A DNA stretch of 64,000 nt from Actinacidiphila acidipaludis (lineage in GTDB: Bacteria > Actinomycetota > Actinomycetes > Streptomycetales > Streptomycetaceae). Shown here piece after piece: positions 32,858 to 41,191 of the stretch. The position numbers were made by a program, and so were the translations under genes. The stretch spans positions 62,001 to 126,000 of the forward strand of contig NZ_JAINZZ010000006.1 in assembly GCF_019890725.1 (NCBI RefSeq), read 5' to 3'. The notes beneath the pieces were generated by a model. It was not told the origin of the DNA. It was given only the letters and a program-made list of their open reading frames with translations, and made no database searches. The stretch's first letter is position 1. The number at the start of each line of letters is the position of its first letter.

Positions 32858-34363
32858 CTAGTTGATGGGCTCGGGTTCGCCACTAGCGAGCTCGGTCCAG
32901 GTGTCGGAGAGGATCTTGTTCTCGACCTGACTGATGTGCGCCGGGGTGTTCGAGGCTGCCGCTGCGACGACGGTCTCCCCAGTGCTCTTCAGCTTCACCG
33001 TCTTCTTGGTGCCGTTCTTCTCCTGCAGACAACCCGTGATCCGAATCCAATGCCGGCGGTCACGCCGCCAGTCAATGGCAGCCAGACGCTGCTTGAACTC
33101 GTCAAAGGACACTGCCGGAGTAGGCACCGACTGTTCCGCGATGATTTCGGTGAACCTCTTCACCAACTGCTCAGTCGTATCGTCTCCGGTTGCAGTCTCC
33201 TTCTGCATCGCGTCCATGATCGGACCGAGTTTGTCGCGCCGCACCTGGTTGTAGGCCAGTGCGAGAGCCTTAAGGGCGAATGCCCACCCATGGACATACA
33301 GCCGTCGGTAGGTGTCCGCCTGCTTGGTGTCGTTCCAGGCACCACCGAATTGACCTTCCAACATTTGCAGGAACTCACGGCAGTACGGCAGAACCGCCTC
33401 GATGTGATGGTGCTTGATGTGCTCGCGCTTGCGGTTGCCGTGGGAGATCACGTTGAGCAGCATCTGTTCGAGCGTCGATGCGTCGACGATATTTTGCACC
33501 GCCGTGAGCGTGGCTCCCGTACTGCGGCCATCGGCGACGCGGTTCTCGAAGATGGTGCCCTTGACTGCCTGGTTGCGCAGCTTGGCCAGGGCGGACGAGG
33601 TGTCGAAGGTCGCCACCAGGTTGGTGTTCTTCTTCGTGCCGCGTCCATTGCGATCTGCGAAACTCTGGGCCGCCGCGTCGACGTCAACTTTTAGTTCGAC
33701 CTCGAGTGTCACGAAGAAGGTGTCAAGTGCACCGTTCTGGAGAGCGAGACGATTTTGCGCTGCCTCGAAGAGGGCGGCGGTCTGGGTCTGCCCATCGGCC
33801 TGCATGATGGGCCGTTTGGGCAGGTAGATTTCGCCGTAGAGGGCCGCCGGGTTCGCTTCATCGAATGCGACGAAAATGGGCTGAGGGTCCTCCTCGAACT
33901 CCTCGACCGACTGCCACCCGGTGACTGTAGGCAGGTAAGCGACCCGCTCACCGCGGACGGCCTCCAAAATGTACCGACTGAAGTCACCACGGTTGGCGGC
34001 CTTCGCGCCCTTGAAGTCGCTCTGCGTCTTCAGGTGAGCGGCCTTCATGCCGTTGGCCTCGTAGTCGACAGCTCGCGGCGGATCGGAAGGGTTATACCTT
34101 ACGAGGTCCGTAAACTGCCGCAGGCTGGGATGGACTGTGACGCAGATGCGGTATCCGCCCTCCGCACCTTTAAGGCACAGCGTGCCGCGGATAGCGTGCC
34201 GCTTCTCACTCTCATGCTGGAAGCGAAAGCGATGCTGCTCGAAGTTGGCTCGTGCCTCCTCATCCGAGCTGACACGCAGGATGCGCAGGCCCCCATATGC
34301 CTCATCCTCGGGGATTTCGTCGATGTTAATCAGCTTCTGCTGACTGATGAATGGCGTACTCAT
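32858..34363 (-). CDS. DGQHR/DndB-like protein
   Basis: The 501-residue protein follows the layout of DndB/DpdB-type DGQHR proteins. A helical N-terminus with DFSRYILEAVRGERVAYLP is followed by KRPIMQADGQTQTAALFEA, where DGQHR is replaced by DGQTQ. Then come AAQSFADRNGRGTKKNTNLV (the FADLNRxxxxPxKxL-like segment) and FDTSSALAKL. DGQHR proteins control DNA phosphorothioate or deazaguanine modification genes and may bind DNA or nucleotides. The start at 34363 overlaps the upstream gene (ATGA). No dndA, dndCDE or preQ0 genes are nearby, so its role is open. Confidence 0.7.
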   Translation of the reverse strand: MSTPFISQQKLINIDEIPEDEAYGGLRILRVSSDEEARANFEQHRFRFQHESEKRHAIRGTLCLKGAEGGYRICVTVHPSLRQFTDLVRYNPSDPPRAVDYEANGMKAAHLKTQSDFKGAKAANRGDFSRYILEAVRGERVAYLPTVTGWQSVEEFEEDPQPIFVAFDEANPAALYGEIYLPKRPIMQADGQTQTAALFEAAQNRLALQNGALDTFFVTLEVELKVDVDAAAQSFADRNGRGTKKNTNLVATFDTSSALAKLRNQAVKGTIFENRVADGRSTGATLTAVQNIVDASTLEQMLLNVISHGNRKREHIKHHHIEAVLPYCREFLQMLEGQFGGAWNDTKQADTYRRLYVHGWAFALKALALAYNQVRRDKLGPIMDAMQKETATGDDTTEQLVKRFTEIIAEQSVPTPAVSFDEFKQRLAAIDWRRDRRHWIRITGCLQEKNGTKKTVKLKSTGETVVAAAASNTPAHISQVENKILSDTWTELASGEPEPIN

Positions 34364-34863
34364 GGCGTCTCCTGCTGGGAGGGCTCGGCGCCCGTCGAGG
34401 CGAGCAGCCCGGACTGGCCTGGAATCACGGGAAGCGATGTGGGCTCTTCGAAGGTCGGGACGCCACCTGCGTGAGCAAGGGCGGGAGGCAGTGCGACTAG
34501 CTCGATCGAAAGGTTCATCCTCTCAACGGTGTAGCGAAGCTCGGGCTGAAAGTTGAACGCTGCGATGACGCCACGGATCAAACAGTCGTTGCCGGCGGCT
34601 TCCTCAGCCCGGCGCGCCATGGCCACGTAGACCAGGATCTGCCCAAGCGCCTCGTAACTCGCACTGATCTTGAACTCCCACAGGCGAGTGACGTTGCTCC
34701 GGTCAATGGTGCGCATATCCCCGCGCACGGCCGTGCCGTCGTAACTGTTCTCCCGGGCGATAAGCAACTCGCCCGGACGGTGCTGGGCCAGTTCCGAAGC
34801 GTAGTAATCCCGCACTCTGCACTCGCGCTCATGCAGCACTCGATCCCCCGTCGTTACTTCCAA
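34360..34863 (-). CDS. PD-(D/E)XK-like nuclease
   Basis: The 167-residue protein contains GDMRTID followed by VTRLWEFKIS and LGQILVYVAMARR. The Asp, then E-x-K in WEFKI, then Gln-containing helix is the core order of PD-(D/E)XK nucleases with the conserved Q motif. It is the first gene of a two-gene operon with the DGQHR-like protein (4-base overlap). The start is uncertain: TTG at 34863 overlaps the stop of a short upstream frame, and GTG inside GATCGAGTGCTG is an alternative. It would be a restriction-type or transposition-type nuclease. Confidence 0.6.
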   Translation of the reverse strand: MEVTTGDRVLHERECRVRDYYASELAQHRPGELLIARENSYDGTAVRGDMRTIDRSNVTRLWEFKISASYEALGQILVYVAMARRAEEAAGNDCLIRGVIAAFNFQPELRYTVERMNLSIELVALPPALAHAGGVPTFEEPTSLPVIPGQSGLLASTGAEPSQQETP

Positions 34864-34949
34864 CTCTCGTCTCCATCAACCTCTGCCTCGGAGAGGCTAG
34901 TTGATGCCTCGTCAGGTAGCAAGTCAATCTCCGAGATGTATATCCACAT
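34854..34949 (-). CDS. Possible leader peptide upstream of the nuclease gene
   Basis: This short frame of 31 codons (MWIYISEIDLLPDEASTSLS, then an acidic end) has an ATG at 34947-34949 and a TAA at 34854-34856 that overlaps the TTG start of the nuclease frame. Translational coupling is conceivable. Without homologues this may be chance. Confidence 0.25.
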   Translation of the reverse strand: MWIYISEIDLLPDEASTSLSEAEVDGDESWK

Positions 34950-35480
34950 CGCCGAGACGACAGCGTGCACGCACGGCTGGACATGGACGGCAGCCTGCGT
35001 GAGTACTGCGCCCGGTACTCCAACCCTCCGCAGACGCCGCGGGCCTCCGCTCTGTCCCGCGGCGACCGACCTCATCAGAGCAGTGGAGGGTGTCGATACC
35101 GATCGCGTCTGATGACATGCGACAGCTCACGACGGTGAGGCCTGGGGCTGTGTGCAGTCGACTACCCCGCCATCGGAACTGACGGTCGTCAACGGAGGTT
35201 TGACGGGGCGCGTGTCGAAGGTCCCGGCCGTCAGTTGAGCGGGCCCCAACTGGGTTGGGAGCTCCGGGAACGGGCCGCGACAAGGCGGAGCACGAGACGC
35301 AGAGTCACTCGGATACTGCGTGATACCCCCTTCAGTCCATGCCCGAACGGGCGCAATGCTCCTCCGACGGGGGCCAAACCAGGCAGCCACGCCAGGACTG
35401 TCCCGGACGATAACGAACGGCGCTGGAGCTGAATGAGCAGGTCAGCGACCGCGAGACGAAGTCGCAAAGGGGCCTCATCG
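34950..35480. other. Right end of AICE-1 without recognised genes
   Basis: These 531 bases between the nuclease operon and attR contain only short, poorly biased reading frames on both strands. Nothing recognisable apart from the approach to the att core. It may hold the leftward operon's promoter and integrase arm-type sites. Confidence 0.5.
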
Positions 35481-35526
35481 CGTTCGGGACGAAGAGGCCG
35501 TGGGTTCAAATCCCGCCACCCCGACT
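35481..35526 (+). repeat. attR core (46-bp direct repeat, copy 2)
   Basis: Exact copy of 11951-11996, the 3' part of tRNA-Pro. The 5' half of the tRNA is missing here, so no second tRNA is encoded. It marks the right end of AICE-1. Confidence 0.95.
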
Positions 35527-36140
35527 CCAGAGCAGCAGGTCAGGGCCCGTTTCCCTTCGGGGAGACCGGCCCTGACGCGTTCGTGGTGACCACCCGGGAG
35601 CGGGTCGGGAAGAGAAGACCGGTTGCACGAGGCCGTCGACCGGCGGGAGAGCGCATACGGCCCCCTCACCCCCGAGGAGCCGGCCGAGGCGGAGGCCGGG
35701 CGCCGGTACGTCGAGGAAGCCGCACGGACATCCCCACATGCGCCGGGTCCGCGGCGACCGCACCGTGATCGTGAAGCTCTGACGCCCCGTCTGCCCGAGT
35801 GGTGGCCGCGGTTCGACCGGCGTCCGCGCCCGGACCGGTCCCTGCGTTGCGTGTCATTCCGCCCCCTCGACACATCCCGGTCGGCCGGCCCCGGGACACC
35901 CCGGGCTTCCCGACCGCGAGCGGGGAGCATACCGGCCCGCGCCGACAGGTTCGGGGGCCGCCGGGAACGGTTCGGCCGCCGCCGGACGGCCCGCGTGAGG
36001 CGGACGACGTGAAGGGGGCGGACCCGGGCGAAATCCGGGCGCAGTGGTGTGCCTCACGAAAACCCGACAAACGGAACTTGTGGTTCCGCCCGGGCGTCTT
36101 CCTCTGGCAAGGACGAACGGAAAGGTGGGCAGGGTCCGGC
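35527..36140 (+). other. Chromosomal stretch right of attR, with a possible gene remnant
   Basis: This 614-base region has no intact gene. Around 35623-35782 one frame reads LHEAVDRRESAYGPLTPEEP and VEEAART, while the next frame ends HMRRVRGDRTVIVKL before a TGA. Together these look like a short, frameshifted chromosomal gene. The rest (35783-36140) may hold the promoter for the next gene. Confidence 0.3.
35539..35576 (+). terminator. Displaced ancestral tRNA-Pro terminator
   Basis: Stem GTCAGGGCC/GGCCCTGAC with an inner TCCC/GGGA hairpin, 13 bases past the att core. Before integration it would have lain directly downstream of the tRNA gene. Confidence 0.5.
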
Positions 36141-37442
36141 ATGGGCGAGGCATGGGGCGGTGACCGGCGTCCGGCCGACACGGGACACGGCGAACACACG
36201 CAGTCGCCGTACCGGACGGAACCGGTGACGAACGCGCTGCCCGCACCGGCGGAGACCCACGCGCTGCCCGCGCAGACCGGCCGGGACCGGCAGACGCAGA
36301 GCACCGGCGACGACGGCGGGACGCGCACCGGCCCGCGGCACGACGGCACGGGTCCCGGCGACCGGGATGACGAGAGCGCGGGCGGCGTCGGCACGACGCA
36401 CAAGGCCAAGGGCCGCGAGGGCAAGCTCGACCTGAACGTGCCGCAGGTCGCCGGCAGCGCCGTTGCGGCGGTCGTGGCCGCCAAGCTCGCCTCGAACCTC
36501 GGCGTCTACGGCACCATCGCGGGCGCGGGCGTGGTCAGCGTCCTCGGCACCTGCGGCGGCACCATCCTGCAGCACCTCTTCCGGCGCACCGGCCACCACA
36601 TGCAGGAAGTCGCCGTCCAGGCCCGGCCCGGCGTGCGCCGCGTGCGGGTCCGGACACGTCCGCGCAGCGGCGCGGCGACCCAGGCGGGTCCCACGGAACT
36701 GCTGCTGCCGGAGACCGACCCCGTGACAGTCTCCCCTCCGAGCCCCACCGTCGCGTTCCCCAGCACCGCGGTGTTCCCCAGCACCGCCGCGGACCACAGC
36801 ACCGCCGCGGACCACGGCACCGCCGCGGACGACGGCACGCGGACCGACGGCCCGCTCGCGTCCGGCAGTGACAGCGGCCACCACGGGCCGGACGGCTACG
36901 GCGCTCCCACCGCGTACCGCGCCCGCAGGCGCGGCGGCTGGAAGCGGCCCGTCGTGGCCGTCGCCCTCGCCTTCGGCCTGACCATGGTCGGGATCACCGG
37001 CTACGAGGCCGTCGCCGGGGAGAACATCAGCGGACACGGGCACGGCACCACCATCGGCAACGCCGTGACCGGCCACAGCTCGTCCCACTCGGGCGGCACC
37101 GGCCACACCCCCGCGCCCGGGACCGGTGACACCCCGTCCCCCGGCACCACCAGCAGCCCGCACCGCAGCGACCCCAGCGGACGCCCGGGTCCTGACTCCA
37201 CCCCCTCGGCGCCCCGGCCCACGGACACGCCCTCCACCGACCCCGGTTCGGGCACCGGCGCGGGCGGCGGCAGCGGCACCGGCGGCACCCACGCCACCCA
37301 GCCTCCGACGTCCCCGCCCCCGACGTCCGCCTCGCCCTCCCCGACCGCCACCCCGGGCGACCAGACGGGCACGGACAGCGGCACGGGAAGCGGCACGGGG
37401 AGCGGCGCCGGATCGGGTACCGGCAACGGCTTCACGGGCTGA
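36141..37442 (+). CDS. Membrane protein with low-complexity extracytoplasmic tail
   Basis: The protein has about 433 residues. A conserved block, LDLNVPQVAGSAVAAVVAAK then GVYGTIAGAGVVSVLGTCGG and ILQHLFRRTG, forms two membrane-associated helices, a pattern I recall from Streptomyces hypotheticals. A third helix (VVAVALAFGLTMVGITGYEA) follows, then a long Thr/Pro/Ser/Gly-rich tail with HGHGTTIGNAVTG. The reading frame is open upstream to 35799, but the codons there look non-coding, so the start at ATG 36141 is a choice. Confidence 0.65.
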   Translation: MGEAWGGDRRPADTGHGEHTQSPYRTEPVTNALPAPAETHALPAQTGRDRQTQSTGDDGGTRTGPRHDGTGPGDRDDESAGGVGTTHKAKGREGKLDLNVPQVAGSAVAAVVAAKLASNLGVYGTIAGAGVVSVLGTCGGTILQHLFRRTGHHMQEVAVQARPGVRRVRVRTRPRSGAATQAGPTELLLPETDPVTVSPPSPTVAFPSTAVFPSTAADHSTAADHGTAADDGTRTDGPLASGSDSGHHGPDGYGAPTAYRARRRGGWKRPVVAVALAFGLTMVGITGYEAVAGENISGHGHGTTIGNAVTGHSSSHSGGTGHTPAPGTGDTPSPGTTSSPHRSDPSGRPGPDSTPSAPRPTDTPSTDPGSGTGAGGGSGTGGTHATQPPTSPPPTSASPSPTATPGDQTGTDSGTGSGTGSGAGSGTGNGFTG

Positions 37443-37589
37443 CTCCGCACCCGCCCACGCGATCCACAGCGCCGTCAACTCGCCTCACCGCGCTCGTCGT
37501 TCGATGTCAGGCAGCAGATCAACTCCCGCTCGCGCAGGGCGGTTCGGCTCAAACCCGCAGCGTGATGGCTGACAGGTCACATTGACGGC

Positions 37590-37735
37590 GTCTCCGAACC
37601 GCCCTTACTGTGCCGGTAACTGTGAGGGAGCGAGTAAGCCGGTGCAATTCCGGCACGGTCGCGCCACTGTGTGCCCCCGGCCTCGGCCGCGGGCGAGTCA
37701 GACACTCCTTCCTCGCGCCCGCTCCATCGAACTGG
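37590..37735 (+). promoter_or_regulatory. Cobalamin riboswitch
   Basis: The leader before cbtB contains GCCGGTGCAATTCCGGCACG followed by GTCGCGCCACTGT, the B12-riboswitch core corresponding to the GGxCxGxCGCGCCACTGT block, and GAGTCAGACACTCC matching the B12-box region. The stretch between can fold into the expected helices. Adenosylcobalamin binding would switch off the cobalt-uptake genes downstream. Confidence 0.85.
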
Positions 37736-37763
37736 GACGCACGATCCCCAAGGAGGGCTTCAC

Positions 37764-38003
37764 ATGAGCAGTCTGTCCGCGTCTGCCGCCACCCCCACCC
37801 CCGAGGCCGACGCCCCCGCCGTTCCGGTCGCCGTCCCCAACGCCCGCGCCGCGCTGCTGCTCATCGGCACCGCCGTGCTCGCGCTCGCCGTCTACTACTT
37901 CATCGGCGTCGACCAGGGCGCCACCTCCGTCTTCGGCAACGACATGCACGTCCACGAGTTCGTGCACGACGCCCGTCACTTCCTCGGCTTCCCCTGCCAC
38001 TGA
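37764..38003 (+). CDS. cbtB: Cobalt transporter subunit CbtB
   Basis: The 79-residue protein has one transmembrane helix (ALLLIGTAVLALAVYYFIGV) and the CbtB C-terminal histidine motif (MHVHEFVHDARHFLGFPCH). CbtB works with CbtA as a cobalt-uptake membrane pair. AAGGAGG is nine bases before the ATG. It lies directly behind a cobalamin riboswitch and 24 bases before cbtA. Confidence 0.93.
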   Translation: MSSLSASAATPTPEADAPAVPVAVPNARAALLLIGTAVLALAVYYFIGVDQGATSVFGNDMHVHEFVHDARHFLGFPCH

Positions 38004-38027
38004 GCCACGGGGACACCGGGACCGACC

Positions 38028-38912
38028 ATGGTCAAGCGCATCATCGGGCGCGGCCTGCTGGCCGGCGCCGTCGCAGGGCTGCTCGCGTTCGCCTTCGCGC
38101 GGATCTTCGCCGAGCCGCAGATCAACAAGGCCATCGCCTACGAAAGCGGCCGTGACGCCGCGCAGGAGGCGCTGAACAAGGCCGCCGGCATCCCGCCGGA
38201 CATGGCCGACCCCGACCTCTTCTCCCGTACGGTGCAAGCCGACGTCGGCCTCGGCGTCGGCATGGTCTTCTTCGGCATGGCGATGGGCGCGCTGTTCGCG
38301 GTCGCCTACCTGCTCTGCCTGGGACGCACCGGCCGGCTGCAGGCCCGCACGCTCTCGCTGCTGGTCGCCGGCGGTGGCCTGCTCGGCTTCTACCTGGTGC
38401 CGTTCGTGAAGTACCCGCCGAACCCGCCGGCCATCGGGCACCCCGAGACCATCCAGCAACGCGGCAGCCTGTACCTGGTGATGGTGCTGTGCTCGATCGT
38501 GTTCCTGGCCGCCGCCGTCTGGCTGGGGCAGCGCCTCAAACCGCGGTTCGGCAACTGGAACGCGACGCTGCTCGGGGCCGCCGCGTACGTCGTGGCGATC
38601 GGTGTCGTCATGGCGCTGCTGCCCTCGCTCGGGCACCTGTCGGACAACGTGCAGCTCTACGGCCGGCACGCCACCGAAACGCCGCTGCCGCTGACCGACA
38701 AGCAGGGGAACATCGTCTATCCGGGCTTCCCGGCGGACGTGCTGTTCGCCTTCCGCCTCTACTCGCTCGCCGCCCAGCTCGTTCTGTGGGGCACCATCGG
38801 GCTGGTCTTCGCGCCCATGGCGCAGCGGCTCCTGCAACCGGCCCCCGCGGGGCCGCCCACCTCGGCGACCCCCGCCGCGTCCGGTCCGGCACCGGACCCG
38901 GTGACGACGTGA
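38028..38912 (+). CDS. cbtA: Cobalt transporter subunit CbtA
   Basis: The 294-residue polytopic membrane protein has VKRIIGRGLLAGAVAGLLAF, several hydrophobic segments, EPQINKAIAYE, and PFVKYPPNPPAIGHPETIQQ, conserved in CbtA. It is in an operon with cbtB under a cobalamin riboswitch, which supports cobalt import for B12 synthesis. The Ala/Pro-rich C-terminal 20 residues are variable. Confidence 0.92.
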   Translation: MVKRIIGRGLLAGAVAGLLAFAFARIFAEPQINKAIAYESGRDAAQEALNKAAGIPPDMADPDLFSRTVQADVGLGVGMVFFGMAMGALFAVAYLLCLGRTGRLQARTLSLLVAGGGLLGFYLVPFVKYPPNPPAIGHPETIQQRGSLYLVMVLCSIVFLAAAVWLGQRLKPRFGNWNATLLGAAAYVVAIGVVMALLPSLGHLSDNVQLYGRHATETPLPLTDKQGNIVYPGFPADVLFAFRLYSLAAQLVLWGTIGLVFAPMAQRLLQPAPAGPPTSATPAASGPAPDPVTT

Positions 38913-38931
38913 CGCGGGCCGCCCCACCCCG

Positions 38932-39753
38932 ATGAGCGACGACCCCACCCTCGACGACGGACCGGCCTCCGGTGAAGCCGGCTCCGGTCACGCAGCCCCT
39001 GGTGACGACCAACTGGCCGCCCTGGGGCCGTTCTTCGCCGTCGAACGCCACGACCCGGCCGATCCCCCGGCCGGGACGTGGCGGCCGGTGTCGGAGATCG
39101 CGGACGACCCGGCCGTCCTGGACGAACGGGTCGCCGCGGTACGGCAGTTCCTGGCCGCCGGGAGCCGCGCGCCCGTCGAACGCATCGAGGTCCGGGTGGC
39201 GGCGTCCGTCGCCCACCTGGGCCTGGCGGCTCGCCTCAGCTCGCCGCTGCTGGCGACCGCGGTGCTGCACGGGCGGGTCGATCCCGTCACCCTGGCGGAT
39301 CTGCGCCGCCAGGACACGCTGGGCGGGGCGTTCCCGCTGTCCCTGCCCCGGCCGGGATCTCCCGGCACGACCGACGTCGCCGGGGTCCTGCTCGACGACC
39401 TCGCCGCTCCCCTGGCCGCCGCGTTCGGCCGTTTCGGCGTCTCGACGCACATTCTGCGCGGCAACGCGGCGTCGGCGCTGGCCGGTGCCGCCCGCGTGAT
39501 CGCGGCTGCGGGCGGCGGCGGGACCATCACCCGAGGAGCCGAAGCCCGCACTCTGGTCGAGGAGTTGCTGCGGCATCCGTTCCTGGCCGGCACCGGCGGA
39601 TACGGCAACAGCGGATACGGCAACGGTGGCGGCGGATATGTCAGCGGATTCCGGCGGCACAGTTGCTGCCTGATCTACCGCGCCGCCCCGGACCACAACG
39701 GCGCCCTGTGCGGGGACTGCGCGCTGAGCCGCCCCGCCACGAGCCCGCGGTAG
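38932..39753 (+). CDS. FhuF-like (2Fe-2S) protein
   Basis: The 273-residue protein ends with RRHSCCLIYRAAPDHNGALC then GDCAL, the CCx(10-15)CxxC cluster motif of FhuF-type ferric-siderophore reductases. The first 230 residues are a helical domain; a Gly/Tyr repeat (GGYGNSGYGNGGGGY) precedes the cluster. It follows cbtA closely and may be in the same riboswitch-controlled operon, so it may serve in metal release rather than iron-siderophore reduction only (inference). Confidence 0.8.
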   Translation: MSDDPTLDDGPASGEAGSGHAAPGDDQLAALGPFFAVERHDPADPPAGTWRPVSEIADDPAVLDERVAAVRQFLAAGSRAPVERIEVRVAASVAHLGLAARLSSPLLATAVLHGRVDPVTLADLRRQDTLGGAFPLSLPRPGSPGTTDVAGVLLDDLAAPLAAAFGRFGVSTHILRGNAASALAGAARVIAAAGGGGTITRGAEARTLVEELLRHPFLAGTGGYGNSGYGNGGGGYVSGFRRHSCCLIYRAAPDHNGALCGDCALSRPATSPR

Positions 39754-39858
39754 GGACGGCGCGGTCCCTCATCCGGTCCCTCATCCGTACGACGCCGAGG
39801 GCAGCCAGACCCGGCGCCCCCGTCGACCGGGCACCCCCGCCCGTACCCGCCTCCGCGG

Positions 39859-41043
39859 TCACCCCCGGAAATGCATCACCGCATAGGTGCCGCTGGTCCG
39901 CCACTCCTCGCCGCTCGCCTCCAGTTCGGCCAGGGTGTCCGGGGCCAGCCCCACGGCCACGTCCGACTTGAGTGTGCGCAGGGCGAGCACGGGCGTGGGG
40001 AACCCTGCGGTGAGGTCGGCGAACGGGGTGGTGCCGGGCCAGCGCCGATCTCCCACCAGACGGCGGTAGTTGAGGTCGCCCTTGGAGATCGTGAGGGTGG
40101 CCTGCGCGAGGTCCGCCCGAAGGTCGTCGGGCATCTCCGCGTACGGGAGCGGCGCACAGGAGAACGGGTGGGCGTGGACGGCGAGCCGTCCGCCGGTCAG
40201 GGCGTCGCGCAGCCGTCCGCCCACGATCCCCGCGTGTCCCGGTGCGTCCGCGATCCGGCGCACGCAGTCGAGGACGTCGGCGGTCGTCGCGTCCGAGACG
40301 TAGTACGGCTGCGGTTTGACGTGCAGGACGACGGCCGCGGCCCGGCCGGTGTGCAGCAGGTGGTCGACGAGGAGGAGATCGGGGATCAGCTCGCGGCCCG
40401 CGTTGTCGGCCAGGACGTACACGGCGCCCGGCGGGGACGACACGAGGTGCCGCCACATCGCGGCGCTGTCGTCGGCGACCAGGTGCTCGCCCTTGCCCCC
40501 CGGGTCACCGGAGGAGATACGGAAGCCGAGGTCGGCCTTGTTGCCCCACAGCGCACCGGTCAGCAGAGCCTGGTCCTGTTCGTCCGGGGGGAGTTGGGAC
40601 ACGGTGTCGAGCGCGGCCAGTTCCTCGGCGACCTCGGGGCTGTCCAACTCGGCCCGTTTGAAGGGCGCGAAGGGATCGACGCCCTGCCAGGGCCCGGGCC
40701 GGAAGTAGCCGAGGGCCTCCAGCAGCCGGCGGTAGAAGTAGCTCTCGGACCACAGGAACGGCACCTCGAACCAGGTCCGCCCGAGACGGCCGGTGCTCCA
40801 CGCGGCCCAGCGGTCCCCGTCGTGCGCGCCCTCCGGCAGCGGCGTGATCACGCCCGCCTCGCACTCCCGCAGCAGCACGTCCAGGGCCCGCGCGAGCTCC
40901 GGCGGGTAGGGCGTCGCCTCGCGGACCTGCCGGACCAGCGCCGGGTGCCGCTTCGCCAGCACGCTCCACGCGAACGACCCCACCTCCGCGCACGTGATCA
41001 CCGGCGCCTCGCCCGCACCCGCCATCCCGACCAGCCTCCGCAT
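39859..41043 (-). CDS. DUF89/ARMT1-like metal-dependent phosphatase
   Basis: The 394-residue protein has DUF89 motifs: SESYFYRRLLEALGYF, LWGNKADLGFR, LADNAGRELIPDLLLVDHLL (metal-binding DNxGxE), VVLHVKPQPYYVSDA, ISKGDLNYRRL and LRTLKSD. DUF89 enzymes hydrolyse phosphometabolites as damage control. ATG at 41043 is used; ATG at 41025 (MAGAGEAPVI) is an alternative. A short CATTCG hexanucleotide repeat lies in its upstream region. Confidence 0.9.
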   Translation of the reverse strand: MRRLVGMAGAGEAPVITCAEVGSFAWSVLAKRHPALVRQVREATPYPPELARALDVLLRECEAGVITPLPEGAHDGDRWAAWSTGRLGRTWFEVPFLWSESYFYRRLLEALGYFRPGPWQGVDPFAPFKRAELDSPEVAEELAALDTVSQLPPDEQDQALLTGALWGNKADLGFRISSGDPGGKGEHLVADDSAAMWRHLVSSPPGAVYVLADNAGRELIPDLLLVDHLLHTGRAAAVVLHVKPQPYYVSDATTADVLDCVRRIADAPGHAGIVGGRLRDALTGGRLAVHAHPFSCAPLPYAEMPDDLRADLAQATLTISKGDLNYRRLVGDRRWPGTTPFADLTAGFPTPVLALRTLKSDVAVGLAPDTLAELEASGEEWRTSGTYAVMHFRG

Positions 41044-41059
41044 CCGCGTTCGCGTTCCG

Positions 41060-41080
41060 CATTCGCATTCGCATTCGCAT
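41060..41080. repeat. Short hexanucleotide repeat
   Basis: About 3.5 copies of CATTCG or its shifted form, with degenerate CGTTCG units just before it, lie directly upstream of the DUF89 start codon. Confidence 0.6.
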
Positions 41081-41191
41081 GCTCAGCGTCCGCCCGCGCG
41101 TCCGCAGCGGCACCGGCACCTGAACCGGGACCACCGTACGTTCCCCGGACCCCGGCCTCGGGCATCCCGGCCGCGCGACCCCGGTCCCGGG

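Noticed and set aside
35481-35526. Second tRNA-Pro gene
   Set aside because: Only the 3' half is repeated; no acceptor partner or D-arm exists upstream, so it is the attR core.
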